Of a stretch of DNA of 64,000 bases, positions 53,573 to 62,422 are shown piece after piece. The translations under genes and the position numbers were made by a program. The notes under the pieces are model-generated. The model searched no databases. It had not been told where the DNA came from and worked only from the letters and a program-made list of their open reading frames with translations. Source of the stretch: Xanthobacteraceae bacterium (GTDB lineage Bacteria > Pseudomonadota > Alphaproteobacteria > Rhizobiales > Xanthobacteraceae); assembly GCA_022844485.1 (NCBI GenBank), contig JALHLQ010000004.1, forward strand, positions 115,489 to 179,488. Direction: 5' to 3'. The stretch's first letter is position 1; each line of letters starts with the position of its first letter.

Positions 53573-56500
53573 ATGCGCATCTCGCACTTCTTCATCGACC
53601 GCCCGATCTTCGCCTCGGTCGTCTCGATCGTGTTCGTCATTCTCGGCGGCGTCGCCTTCCTGCGCCTGCCGGTCGCGCAATATCCCGAGATCGCGCCGCC
53701 GATCATCAACGTGACCGGCCAGTATTCCGGCGCCAGCGCAGAAATCGTCGCCGAAACGGTGGTGGCGCCGATCGAGCAGCAGGTGAACGGCGTCGAGGGG
53801 ATGCTCTACGTCTCCTCGAACTCCACCGCCGACGGCCGCTTCTCCATCTCGGTCACCTTCGACGTCGGCACCAACCTCGATATCGCGCAGGTGCAGGTGC
53901 AGAACCGCGTCTCCTCCGCGCTGCCGCGTCTGCCGCAGGCGGTGCAGCAGGTCGGCGTCACGGTGGCGAAAAGCTCGCCCGACATCCTGATGGTGGTGAA
54001 CCTGTTCTCGCCCGACGGTTCGCGCGACGCGCTGTTCATGTCGAACTACGCCAGCCTGCAGATCACCGACGTGCTGGCGCGCCTCGACGGCGTCGGCTCG
54101 CTCACCATCTTCGGCGCGCGCGATTATGCCATGCAGGTCTGGCTCGACCCCGACCGCCTGCAATCGCTCAACCTCACCGCCAACGACGTGGTCGCGGCCT
54201 TGCAGGGCCAGAACGTGCAGGTCGCCTCCGGCGTGCTCAACCAGCCGCCGGTGCCGAACCAGCTCGCCTTCCAGGTGGCGGTGCGCACGCTCGGCCGCCT
54301 TGCCGACACGGCCGAGTTCGGCAACATCGTGGTCAAGCAGACGCCGACCGCCGTGGTGCGCCTGAAGGACGTGGCGCGCATCGAGCTCGCGGCGCAGAAC
54401 TACCTGTCCAATTCCTATCTCGACGCCAACACCTCGATCGCGGTGGCGGTGTTCCAGCGCCCCGGCTCGAATGCGCTCGCCACCGGCGACCGCATCCGCG
54501 CGGCGATGGCGGAGGTGTCCAAAGGCTTCCCGCAGGGGATGCAGCACACCATCATCTACGACCCGACCCAGTTCATCCGCCAGTCGGTCGAGGCGGTGGT
54601 GGAAACCATCCTCGAGGCCATGGTGCTGGTCGTGCTGGTGGTGGTCCTGTTCCTGCAGACCTGGCGCGCCGCCATCATCCCCATTCTGGCGATTCCGATC
54701 TCGCTCATCGGCACCTTCTTCGCCATGAGCCTGTTCGGCTTCACGCTCAACAACCTCTCGCTGTTCGGCCTGGTGCTGGCGATCGGCATCGTGGTGGACG
54801 ACGCCATCGTCGTGGTCGAGAACGTCGAGCGCAACATCGCGCGCGGGCTGTCGCCGCGCGACGCCGCGATCAAGAGCATGGACGAAGTCGGCTCCGCGCT
54901 GATCGCGATCGCGCTGGTGCTCACCGCGGTGTTCGTGCCGTCGGCCTTCATCACCGGCATTTCGGGGCAGTTCTACCGCCAGTTCGCGCTCACCATCGCC
55001 GGCTCCACCATCATCTCGCTGATCGTGTCGCTGACGCTGTCGCCGGCCATGTGCGCGCTCCTGCTCAAGCCGCACGATCCGCACCACCGCGACCGCTGGT
55101 GGGAGCGCCCGATCCACGGCTTCTTCCGGCTGTTCAACCGCGGCTTCGATACCGTCGGGCGCGGCTACGGATGGCTGGCCCAGCGGGTGGTGCGCTTCGC
55201 CGGCATCATGCTTTTGATCTACGCCGGCGTCATCGTTTTCGGCCTCAATGAGTTCCGCCAAGCGCCGCAGGGCTTCATCCCGCAGCAGGACCGCGGCTTC
55301 CTCATCGTGGCCGCGCAGTTGCCGCCGGGCTCCTCGCTCGAGCGCACCGACGCGGTGATGAAGCGCGCCTATGAGCTGGCCGCCCAGCAGCCCGGCGTCG
55401 CCCACGCCATCCGCGTCGTCGGCTTCTCCGGCGCGACCTTCACCAACGCGCCCAATGCCGGCGCCATATTCCTGGTGCTCGACGACTTCGCCAAGCGCGC
55501 GCAGGATCCGCGCCAGTCGGCGGCCGCTATCACAGGCGCGCTGTTCGGCAAGCTCTCCACCATCCAGGATGCCTTCATGGTGGTGGTGCAGCCGCCTTCG
55601 GTGCAGGGCATCGGCAATGCCGGCGGCTTCCGCATGATGATCGAGGACCGCGGCGGCGCCGGCTCGCAGGCCTTGCAGGGCGCGGTCGGCGCGATGATGG
55701 GCCGCGCCGCGCAGACGCCGGGGCTGCAGCAGGTGTTCTCGCTATTCGAAACGCAGACGCCGCAGCTTTATCTCGACATCGACCGCACCAAGGCGCAACT
55801 GCTCGGCGTCAGCATGCCGGACGTGTTCAGCGCGCTGCAGGTCTATCTCGGTTCGGTCTACGTCAACGACTTCAACCTGTTCGGCCGCACCTTCCGGGTG
55901 CAGGCGCAGGCCGACGCGCCCTACCGCCTGGAGGCGAAGGACGTGCTCAGCCTGCGCGTGCGCAACACAGCGGGGCAGACGGTGCCGCTTGGCTCCTTCA
56001 CCACCGTGCGCGACATCACCGGTCCCTATCGCGTGCCGCGCTACAACCTCTACCCCGCGGCCGAGCTCGACGGCTCCGCCGCGCCCGGCTTCAGCCAGGG
56101 CCAGGCCATCGAGATCATGCAACGGCTCGCCGCCGAGACGCTGCCGGCCGGCTTCGCCTACGAGTGGACCACGCTCGCCTACCAGCAGCTGCGCGCCGGC
56201 AACACCGCGATCTTCGCCTTCGCGCTCGGCGTCGTGTTCGTCTTCCTCGTGCTGGCCGCGCAGTTCGAGAGCCTGACGCTGCCGCTGGCGGTCATCCTGA
56301 TCGTGCCGATGTGCCTCATTGCATCCATCACCGGCGTCGAGTTGCGCGGGCAGGACAACAACATCCTCACGCAAGTCGGCTTCATCGTGCTCATAGGCCT
56401 CGCTGCCAAGAACGCCATCCTGATCGTCGAGTTCGCCAAGCAGCTCGAGGACGACGGCCGCGACCGCTTCGCCGCCGCGGTCGAAGCCGCGCGCCTGCGC

Positions 56501-56743
56501 CTGCGCCCGATCCTGATGACCTCCTTCGCCTTCATTCTGGGCGTGACGCCGCTGGTCTGGGCGGTCGGCGCCGGCGCGGAATTGCGCCAGGTGCTCGGCA
56601 CCACCGTGTTCTCCGGCATGATCGGCGTCACGCTGTTCGGCCTGGTCTTCACGCCGGTGTTCTACGTAGTGTCGCGCTGGCTGGCGCAGCGCTTCGCGCG
56701 CCGGCGGGCGCATGCCCATTCGTCGCACCGCGGCCATACCTAA
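53573..56743 (+). CDS. RND multidrug efflux permease (HAE1 family)
   Basis: A 1056-residue inner-membrane pump of the AcrB type. It starts MRISHFFIDRPIFASVVSIVFVILGG. The proton-relay Asp pair is in GIVVDDAIVVVENVERN, and the relay lysine is in AAKNAILIVEFAKQLEDDG. The periplasmic porter segments include NQPPVPNQLAFQVAV and YLNSY-like parts. About 12 transmembrane segments are seen. The ATG at 53573 is preferred to 53465, which would overlap the adaptor. Together with the adaptor it should export drugs or metabolites; no outer-membrane partner is next to it. Confidence 0.93.
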   Translation: MRISHFFIDRPIFASVVSIVFVILGGVAFLRLPVAQYPEIAPPIINVTGQYSGASAEIVAETVVAPIEQQVNGVEGMLYVSSNSTADGRFSISVTFDVGTNLDIAQVQVQNRVSSALPRLPQAVQQVGVTVAKSSPDILMVVNLFSPDGSRDALFMSNYASLQITDVLARLDGVGSLTIFGARDYAMQVWLDPDRLQSLNLTANDVVAALQGQNVQVASGVLNQPPVPNQLAFQVAVRTLGRLADTAEFGNIVVKQTPTAVVRLKDVARIELAAQNYLSNSYLDANTSIAVAVFQRPGSNALATGDRIRAAMAEVSKGFPQGMQHTIIYDPTQFIRQSVEAVVETILEAMVLVVLVVVLFLQTWRAAIIPILAIPISLIGTFFAMSLFGFTLNNLSLFGLVLAIGIVVDDAIVVVENVERNIARGLSPRDAAIKSMDEVGSALIAIALVLTAVFVPSAFITGISGQFYRQFALTIAGSTIISLIVSLTLSPAMCALLLKPHDPHHRDRWWERPIHGFFRLFNRGFDTVGRGYGWLAQRVVRFAGIMLLIYAGVIVFGLNEFRQAPQGFIPQQDRGFLIVAAQLPPGSSLERTDAVMKRAYELAAQQPGVAHAIRVVGFSGATFTNAPNAGAIFLVLDDFAKRAQDPRQSAAAITGALFGKLSTIQDAFMVVVQPPSVQGIGNAGGFRMMIEDRGGAGSQALQGAVGAMMGRAAQTPGLQQVFSLFETQTPQLYLDIDRTKAQLLGVSMPDVFSALQVYLGSVYVNDFNLFGRTFRVQAQADAPYRLEAKDVLSLRVRNTAGQTVPLGSFTTVRDITGPYRVPRYNLYPAAELDGSAAPGFSQGQAIEIMQRLAAETLPAGFAYEWTTLAYQQLRAGNTAIFAFALGVVFVFLVLAAQFESLTLPLAVILIVPMCLIASITGVELRGQDNNILTQVGFIVLIGLAAKNAILIVEFAKQLEDDGRDRFAAAVEAARLRLRPILMTSFAFILGVTPLVWAVGAGAELRQVLGTTVFSGMIGVTLFGLVFTPVFYVVSRWLAQRFARRRAHAHSSHRGHT

Positions 56744-56753
56744 GGGAACGTCC

Positions 56754-59051
56754 ATGAAGTTCGGGTTCGGGCAGCCGCTCAAGCGCAAGGAAGACGCCGC
56801 GCTGGTGCGCGGGGCGGGGCGCTTTGTCGCCGACGTCGCGCCCGAGGCCACGCTGCATGCCGTGGTGGTGCGCTCGCCGCACGCCCATGCGCGCTTTGCG
56901 GTTCACGACGTCGCGCGCGTGCGCGCGATGAAGGGCGTGCGCCTGGTGCTCACGCACGCCGACATCGCCGATCTCGGGCCGCTGCCGACACCGGGCGTCA
57001 TTCCCGGCCCCGACATCAAGATCCCGCATTACCCGATCCTGGCCAAGGACGTGGTCCGCCACGTCGGCGATTCTGTCGCCTTCGTCGTCGCCGACACGCT
57101 CGCCGCGGCGAAGGACGCCGCCGACGCGCTGACGATCGACTGGCAGCCGCTGCCGCACGTGATCGGCGCGCTGGAGGCGCTTTCGCCGGGCGCGCCGCAA
57201 GTGTGGCCCGACCGGTCCAACCTGTCCTTCGAGACCGACATGGGCGACGCCCAGGCGACGCGCGACGCCTTCGCCAAGGCTGCGCGCATCGTCGAGACCA
57301 CCATCGTCAACCAGCGCCTTGTCACCAACTACATGGAGACGCGCGCCGTCGTCGCCGAATATGACGGGGAGCGCTACACGCTCACGCTGACCAGCCAGGG
57401 TCCGCACATTATGCGGGATATCATTGGCGTCGAGGTGATGAAGCTCAGGCCCGAGCAGATGCGCGTCGTCACGCCCGCCGATGTTGGCGGCGGCTTCGGC
57501 ACCAAATTGTTTCCCTACCGCGAATACGCACTGGCTGCGGTGGCCGCCGGACGCCTGAAGAAACCGGTGAAGTGGGTCGGCGAGCGCATCGAGCACTTCC
57601 TGTCCGACAGTCACGGCCGCGACAACATCTCGACCGCGCGCCTCGCGCTCGACGACAAGGGCCGCTTCCTCGGCCTCGAACTCGACATTGTCGCCGACAT
57701 GGGCGCGTATCTCTCGTGTTACGCGCCCTACATCCCCTGGCTCGGCATGGGCATGGCGACCGGCGTCTACGACATCCCGGCCGCTTACGTGCGCCTGCGG
57801 GCGGTCTACACCAATACCGTGCCGGTCGACGCCTATCGCGGCGCCGGGCGCCCCGAAGCCTCTTACCTGATCGAGCGCGCGGTCGACGCCGCGGCGCGCG
57901 AGATCGGCGTCGCGCCCGACGTGCTGCGCCGGCGCAACTTCGTCAAGCCGAAGGCGATGCCGTACAAAACGCCGACCGGCAAGGTGTACGATTCGGGCGA
58001 CTTCGCCGGCACGCTGGCGCGCGCGCAGCAACTCGCCGACTGGGACGGCTTTGCCAAGCGCGCCGCCCAGTCCAAGCGCGCCGGCCGCATCCGCGGCATC
58101 GGCATCGCCACCTATGTCGAGGCCTGCGGCGCCAACGGCCCGGAAACCGCCACCCTCAACCTCGACCGCGACGGCGGCGTCACACTGCTGATCGGCTCGC
58201 AGGCGAGCGGGCAGGGGCACGCCACCTCTTACGCGCAGATCGTGGCCGACCGCCTCGGGCTGCCGCCCGACCTGGTGCGCACGGTGCAGGGCGACACCGA
58301 CCGCATCGCCACCGGCGCCGGCACCGGCGGCTCCAGCTCGATTCCCGTCGGCGGCGTCTCGGTCGACCGCGCCTCCAAGACGCTCGGCGAGAAGCTCAAG
58401 CAGCTCGCCGCCGACGCGCTGGAAGCCTCCGCCGGCGACATGGAGATCGCCGAGGGCACCGTGCGCGTCGCCGGCACCGACCGCCTCATCTCTTTCGCCG
58501 ATCTCGCCGCCCATCCCGCCGCCACGCCGGAGAAGCTGCGTGCGGCCGAGGAGTTCGGCACCGACGCGCCGACCTTCCCCAATGGCACCCACATCGCCGA
58601 GGTCGAGATCGATCCCGACACCGGCACGACCGCGATCAAGCGCTACGTCGTGGTCGACGACTTCGGCGCCACGCTCAACCCGCTGCTGCTGGAAGGGCAG
58701 GTGCACGGCGGCGCCGTGCAGGGCATCGGCCAGGCGCTGATGGAGGACACCGTCTACGACAAGGCCTCCGGGCAATTGCTCAGCGCGTCCTTCATGGACT
58801 ACGCCATGCCGCGCGCGCTCGACGCGCCCGATTTCGTGTTCGAGACGCGCAACGTGCCGTGCAAGACCAATCCGCTCGGCGTCAAGGGCGCCGGCGAGGC
58901 GGGCGCCATCGGCTCCTGCCCGGCGGTGATGAACGCGATCATCGACGCGCTCGACCGCGCCTACGGCATCCGCTCGATCGACATGCCGGCGACGCCGCAC
59001 AAGGTGTGGAGCGCGATTCAGGCCGCCACGCGCAAGGTGAGCGCGGCGTGA
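56754..59051 (+). CDS. xanthine dehydrogenase-family molybdopterin-binding subunit (CoxL-like)
   Basis: A 765-residue large subunit of a molybdenum hydroxylase. DVGGGFGTKLFPYREYALAAVAA and VDAYRGAGRPEASYLIERAVD are typical; the latter replaces the AYRCSFR loop of true form I CO dehydrogenase, so CO oxidation is not indicated. Near the end GVKGAGEAGAIGSCPAVMNAI supplies the catalytic Glu. The FAD (CoxM) and 2Fe-2S (CoxS) subunit genes are absent here. It is followed by convergent cytochrome genes that could act as electron carriers, which is inference. Confidence 0.9.
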   Translation: MKFGFGQPLKRKEDAALVRGAGRFVADVAPEATLHAVVVRSPHAHARFAVHDVARVRAMKGVRLVLTHADIADLGPLPTPGVIPGPDIKIPHYPILAKDVVRHVGDSVAFVVADTLAAAKDAADALTIDWQPLPHVIGALEALSPGAPQVWPDRSNLSFETDMGDAQATRDAFAKAARIVETTIVNQRLVTNYMETRAVVAEYDGERYTLTLTSQGPHIMRDIIGVEVMKLRPEQMRVVTPADVGGGFGTKLFPYREYALAAVAAGRLKKPVKWVGERIEHFLSDSHGRDNISTARLALDDKGRFLGLELDIVADMGAYLSCYAPYIPWLGMGMATGVYDIPAAYVRLRAVYTNTVPVDAYRGAGRPEASYLIERAVDAAAREIGVAPDVLRRRNFVKPKAMPYKTPTGKVYDSGDFAGTLARAQQLADWDGFAKRAAQSKRAGRIRGIGIATYVEACGANGPETATLNLDRDGGVTLLIGSQASGQGHATSYAQIVADRLGLPPDLVRTVQGDTDRIATGAGTGGSSSIPVGGVSVDRASKTLGEKLKQLAADALEASAGDMEIAEGTVRVAGTDRLISFADLAAHPAATPEKLRAAEEFGTDAPTFPNGTHIAEVEIDPDTGTTAIKRYVVVDDFGATLNPLLLEGQVHGGAVQGIGQALMEDTVYDKASGQLLSASFMDYAMPRALDAPDFVFETRNVPCKTNPLGVKGAGEAGAIGSCPAVMNAIIDALDRAYGIRSIDMPATPHKVWSAIQAATRKVSAA

Positions 59052-59084
59052 GTTGGACCGGCTGCGCACGCTCCAGGTTCACCC

Positions 59085-59216
59085 GTCATCCCGGCCGAGC
59101 CAACGGGTCCGCGCAAAGCGCGGCCCGATGACAGGCTCCGCGAGAGCCGGGATCCAGTACTCCGTGCGTTATCGAGGGACTGCGGCGTACTGGATCCCCG
59201 CTTGCGCGGGGATGAC
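59085..59216. repeat. composite palindromic intergenic repeat
   Basis: The outer arms are GTCATCCCGGC at 59085-59095 and GGGGATGAC at 59208-59216. The inner arms are GGGATCCAGTAC at 59149-59160 and GTACTGGATCCC at 59187-59198. Words of this kind (GTCATCCCCGC... GGGGATCCAGTA) recur between genes in Bradyrhizobium-like genomes. Probably a non-autonomous repeat; it occupies most of the gap between the convergent CoxL-type and cytochrome genes. Confidence 0.75.
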
Positions 59217-59237
59217 CGCTCGGGTTTTGACGACCCC

Positions 59238-60143
59238 TCACTCCTTCTTCTTCACCGTCGTCGGTAAGGGCGGCAGCGCCTTGAGATAGGTCGCGATCGC
59301 GTCGCGGTCCCCAGGGCGCAGCTTGCTCGTGCTGTTGCGCACCACCTCGCCCATCTCGCCGCCGAGCGTGCCGCCTTGCGGCAGCGTCCCGATTTCCAGC
59401 GCATCCACGATGTCGGCTTTGCCCCAGTCGGCGAGGCCGCTCTTGTCCGGCGTCAGGTTCGAGGCGACCAGGTCGCCGACCGGCATGCGCGCGCCCGACA
59501 TCCAGTGCTCGCGCTCAAGCGCGCCGAACATGTTGCGCGGCGTGTGGCATTCGCCGCAATGCGTGAGCGCCTCGACGATATAGGCGCCGCGGTTCCAGGC
59601 CGCGTCCTTGCCCGCTTCCGGCTTGTATTCGCCGGCGGTGAAGTAGAGCCATTTCCACGGCCCGAGCGCCATCCGCACCGAGAACGGGAACGACACCTCG
59701 TGCGCGCGGCTCGGCTTGCTCGCCGGCGGCACGCTTCTGAGATAAGCCCACAGGTCGGCGATGTCCTGCGCCGTCATCTTGGTGTAGGCCGAATAGGGAA
59801 ACACCGGAAAGTAATGCTCGCCGCGCGGCGACACGCCCGCGCGCAGCGCGCGCACGAAATCGGCCTCGGTCCATCGCCCGAGGCCGTGCTGCGGATCGGG
59901 CGTGATGTTGGGCGCGTAGAAAGTGCCGAACGGCGTCTTCAGCGCCGGGCCGCCGGCAAGCGGCGGTCCGTCTTTTTCGGTGTGGCAGCCGTGGCAGCCG
60001 GCGGCGTCGAAGATGTATTTGCCGCGCTCGGCCGATCCGGTTTGCGCGAGCGCTGCCGGCGCCAAGACGAAGCCCGACAAGACGAAGCCCGACAAGACGA
60101 GGCCCGCCGCGGCGGCGCACAGGACGCGAAGGGGTCGGCGCAT
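59238..60143 (-). CDS. diheme cytochrome c (periplasmic, signal peptide with repeat)
   Basis: 301 residues. The N-terminal signal contains a hydrophobic repeat LSGFV-LSGFV-L from a 15-base tandem repeat, followed by an ALA-Q cleavage region. Two haem sites are visible: C50HGC53H54 and CGECH near 197. The two domains (about 36-150 and 165-301) resemble cytochromes of membrane-bound dehydrogenases. PDQGTL-like features are missing. It likely accepts electrons in the periplasm. It is transcribed in the same direction as the cytochrome c' gene, 22 bases away. Confidence 0.88.
   Translation of the reverse strand: MRRPLRVLCAAAAGLVLSGFVLSGFVLAPAALAQTGSAERGKYIFDAAGCHGCHTEKDGPPLAGGPALKTPFGTFYAPNITPDPQHGLGRWTEADFVRALRAGVSPRGEHYFPVFPYSAYTKMTAQDIADLWAYLRSVPPASKPSRAHEVSFPFSVRMALGPWKWLYFTAGEYKPEAGKDAAWNRGAYIVEALTHCGECHTPRNMFGALEREHWMSGARMPVGDLVASNLTPDKSGLADWGKADIVDALEIGTLPQGGTLGGEMGEVVRNSTSKLRPGDRDAIATYLKALPPLPTTVKKKE
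60063..60107. repeat. 15-bp tandem repeat within the cytochrome c signal peptide
   Basis: The unit CAAGACGAAGCCCGA (plus strand) is present in two exact copies (60063-60077, 60078-60092) and a third near-copy (60093-60107). Each unit is five codons, so copy change keeps the frame and lengthens the hydrophobic core of the signal peptide by five residues. Confidence 0.9.
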
Positions 60144-60165
60144 CGCGTCGCCTCGTTTCGTTCGG

Positions 60166-60651
60166 CTATTCCTCGAAGCGGAATTTGCCGCCGCTCTTCG
60201 GCGGGCCGCCGTGGCAGCCGCCGCAGGCTTCCGCCAGCTTCGGCCACTGCGCCTTCACCGCCGCGACATTGCCACTCTTGGCGGCTTCGGCCATGGCGTT
60301 GTTTTCGGCGATCAGGGCGGCCATGGCCTTCTCGAAGTCGGCCCGCTGCGACCAGATCTCGGGCTTGGCGCGCGTCGTCGGCACGGCCTCGCGGCCGGTC
60401 CCGGCCGGAAACAGGGTCGCCGCCTTCTTGAGCGCCGCGTCCGCCTGCGTGGCCTTGGTCGCCACCAGCGCCAGGTCCGGGCTGTCGCTGCGCACGCTGC
60501 GCGCCATGTCCTGGTAGTACTGTGGCCAGAGGCTCTTCATGATCTCCAGGCGGTCTTTGACGGCCTGCGCCGGGGCCTGCGCCCAGGAGGCATGGCCTGA
60601 AGCCAGCAACAGGGCTCCCACGAGTGCGAAAGCGGAAAGGGTGCGAATCAT
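60166..60651 (-). CDS. cytochrome c' family protein
   Basis: A 161-residue four-helix cytochrome c'-type protein. It has an N-terminal signal peptide (MIRTLSAFALVGALLLASG..WAQA) and a C-terminal haem site CGGCH at residues 143-147, the typical end position. The body is alpha-helical with the usual Lys/Ala-rich pattern (DFEKAMAALIAENNAMAEAA). The ATG at 60651 gives this length; a long overlapping minus frame to 61899 is a shadow of the EamA gene. Roles for this family include NO binding or electron transfer. Confidence 0.85.
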   Translation of the reverse strand: MIRTLSAFALVGALLLASGHASWAQAPAQAVKDRLEIMKSLWPQYYQDMARSVRSDSPDLALVATKATQADAALKKAATLFPAGTGREAVPTTRAKPEIWSQRADFEKAMAALIAENNAMAEAAKSGNVAAVKAQWPKLAEACGGCHGGPPKSGGKFRFEE

Positions 60652-60939
60652 CGAGCGGACCTCCGATTGGGACAAGTTGGCTGGCGTGGGGATATCCGGA
60701 AGCGGACCACGGTCGGACTCGGCCTGGGCAGCTTTGCCGCAACACGGGGGATTGCGGCAAGAGACAGCGTCCGGCGGTTGGGACAACTTCGCGTGAGCGC
60801 GCGGCACGTCGTCATTGAGAAACCCATCGTCGGGCCGGGCGTTGGTCCCGGCCGGCCTGTGGTCCGGAAATAACACCGGAGACAGAAGCTTTATTCGCCG
60901 GTAGGAAAGGGGCCGTAGCGCCTTAAGACCGGACGTGGA

Positions 60940-61866
60940 ATGAATCTCTTCAAGGCCATCGGCCTCAAGCTTATTTCCGCTTTGCTGTTTGCCGCGATGT
61001 CGGCTTTGGTGCGCCAGCTCGGCGACGTTGCCCCGGTCGGGCAGATGGTGTTCTTCCGCTCCGCCTTCGCCATATTGCCGGTGGTGGTGATCTACGCGCT
61101 GCGCGGCGAGCTGATGACCGCCGTGCGCACCAATCGCCCGCTCGGCCAGCTCGGCCGCGGCAGCTTGAGCGTCGCCGGCATGTTCACCAACTTCTCGGCG
61201 CTGACGCGCCTGCCGCTCGCCGACGCCACCGCCATCTCCTTCGCCTCGCCGCTGATCACGGTGGCGCTCGCCGCCCTCATCCTGAAGGAAAAAATCCGCG
61301 TCTATCGCTGGACCGCCGTGCTGGTCGGCTTCGCCGGCGTCGTCGTGATGCTGATCCCGCATCTCGACGTGACGCATTACGCCGCCATCGGCGCCGCCAC
61401 CGCCACGGTGGGCGCCGGGCTGGCGCTGATCTCGGCCTTCTGCAACGCCGGCACCGTGATCCAGACCCGCCGCCTGACGCAGAGCGAGACGACGTCCTCG
61501 ATCGTGTTCTACTTCTCGCTCATCTGCGCCATCGCGGGTGCGGCGACCTTGCCCTTCGCCTGGCACACCCCGACCGCGCCCGAGCTCGCCAAGCTGATCA
61601 TGCTCGGCCTGCTCGGCGGGCTTGCGCACATCTTCCTGACCGAGAGCTACCGGCACGCCAGCGCGTCCTTGATCGCGCCCTTCGACTATTCTTCGATGCT
61701 GTGGGCGCTGCTGCTCGGCTGGTGGCTGTTCGGGGAACTGCCGGCGCCGTTGGTCTATGTCGGCGCGACGATCGTGGCCGGCGCCGGGCTCTACGTCATC
61801 TACCGCGAGCGCCAGCTCGGCCTGCAGCGCCCACGCGAAGCTGAAGGCCCGCCGCAGGCGGGGTGA
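60940..61866 (+). CDS. EamA/DMT-family transporter
   Basis: A 308-residue membrane protein with ten predicted helices in two EamA repeats. The first begins MNLFKAIGLKLISALLFAAMSALVRQ; FFRSAFAILPVVVIYALRGEL and LTRLPLADATAISFASPLITVALAALILKEKI are typical for the first half. AHIFLTESYRHASASLIAPFDYSSMLWALLLGWWLFGE forms the second-half signature. Substrate cannot be predicted. It is about 290 bases downstream of the divergent cytochrome genes. Confidence 0.9.
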   Translation: MNLFKAIGLKLISALLFAAMSALVRQLGDVAPVGQMVFFRSAFAILPVVVIYALRGELMTAVRTNRPLGQLGRGSLSVAGMFTNFSALTRLPLADATAISFASPLITVALAALILKEKIRVYRWTAVLVGFAGVVVMLIPHLDVTHYAAIGAATATVGAGLALISAFCNAGTVIQTRRLTQSETTSSIVFYFSLICAIAGAATLPFAWHTPTAPELAKLIMLGLLGGLAHIFLTESYRHASASLIAPFDYSSMLWALLLGWWLFGELPAPLVYVGATIVAGAGLYVIYRERQLGLQRPREAEGPPQAG

Positions 61867-61979
61867 GGGGGCTTTTCCCGGGCGCAGCGCGGCATGCAAT
61901 GACGCGCTGCAGACCCGGGATCGTTACGGCTACGGAGTTTTCGAAGGCCCCGGATATGCGGCGCGGGGACGACAGGTTG

Positions 61980-62222
61980 CTACGCCTGGAACGCCTTGAA
62001 GGTGATGATGGTGTAGGTGTCCTTGATGCCGGGAATGCAGTGCACCTTCTCGTTCACGAAGTGCCCGATATCGGTCCCGGCATCGACGTAAAACTTCACC
62101 AGCAGGTCGTAGTCGCCCGCCGTCGAATAGATTTCGGAGGCGATTTCCGCTTCCGCCAGCGCGTTGGCGACCTGGTAGGCCTTGCCGAGCTCGCATTTGA
62201 TCTGGACGAAGAAGGGGGTCAT
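61980..62222 (-). CDS. stand-alone Lrp/AsnC ligand-binding (RAM) domain protein
   Basis: An 80-residue protein consisting only of the alpha-beta-beta-alpha-beta RAM domain of Lrp/AsnC regulators (MTPFFVQIKCELGKAYQVANALAE, STAGDYDLLVKFYVDAGTDIGHFV, IPGIKDTYTIITFKAF). It has no DNA-binding helix-turn-helix. Such proteins may sense amino acids or modulate an Lrp partner. I use the ATG at 62222; the frame extends to 62384 without conservation. It is convergent with the EamA gene and divergent from the TPP riboswitch. Confidence 0.88.
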   Translation of the reverse strand: MTPFFVQIKCELGKAYQVANALAEAEIASEIYSTAGDYDLLVKFYVDAGTDIGHFVNEKVHCIPGIKDTYTIITFKAFQA

Positions 62223-62330
62223 TCCGGCGCTCCGCTTTGCCCGCAATCCAGCAAAATCGCGCCCTTCTGGCAAGGCGAACGGTCGCCCTTGCCAGGCTCG
62301 CCGCCGGGGACTAGGTATTTGGCAGCAATC

Positions 62331-62421
62331 TCGTGGGGTGTCCGGCGTTCGCCGGGCTGAGAGGCCGATCCGCGGCCAACCCAACGAACCTGATCCGGGT
62401 CATGCCGGCGGAGGGATGAGA
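62331..62421 (+). promoter_or_regulatory. TPP (THI-box) riboswitch
   Basis: All conserved blocks are present in order: GGGGTG at 62335, GCTGAGA at 62356-62362, GAACCTGATCCGGGTCATGC from 62386, and GGATGAGA at 62414-62421. It is immediately followed by the thiM ATG at 62423. The ribosome-binding purines GGAGGGA lie inside the final helix, so repression by thiamine pyrophosphate is probably by hiding the ribosome site. Confidence 0.95.
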
Positions 62422-62422
62422 G

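Noticed and set aside
53498..55405. A 635-codon minus frame antisense to the RND permease
   Set aside because: Extremely His/Asp/Arg-rich with no motifs; a codon-structure shadow of the pump gene.
56754..59051. Aerobic CO dehydrogenase
   Set aside because: The active-site loop is AYRGAGR, not AYRCSFR, and coxM/coxS are missing.
56649..59069. An 806-codon minus-strand frame antisense to the CoxL-like gene
   Set aside because: Long open antisense frames are expected at high GC; the plus strand carries all molybdenum hydroxylase motifs.
60166..61899. A 577-codon minus frame extending upstream of cytochrome c'
   Set aside because: Only the last 161 codons from the ATG at 60651 make sense as a secreted cytochrome; the rest is the shadow of the EamA gene.
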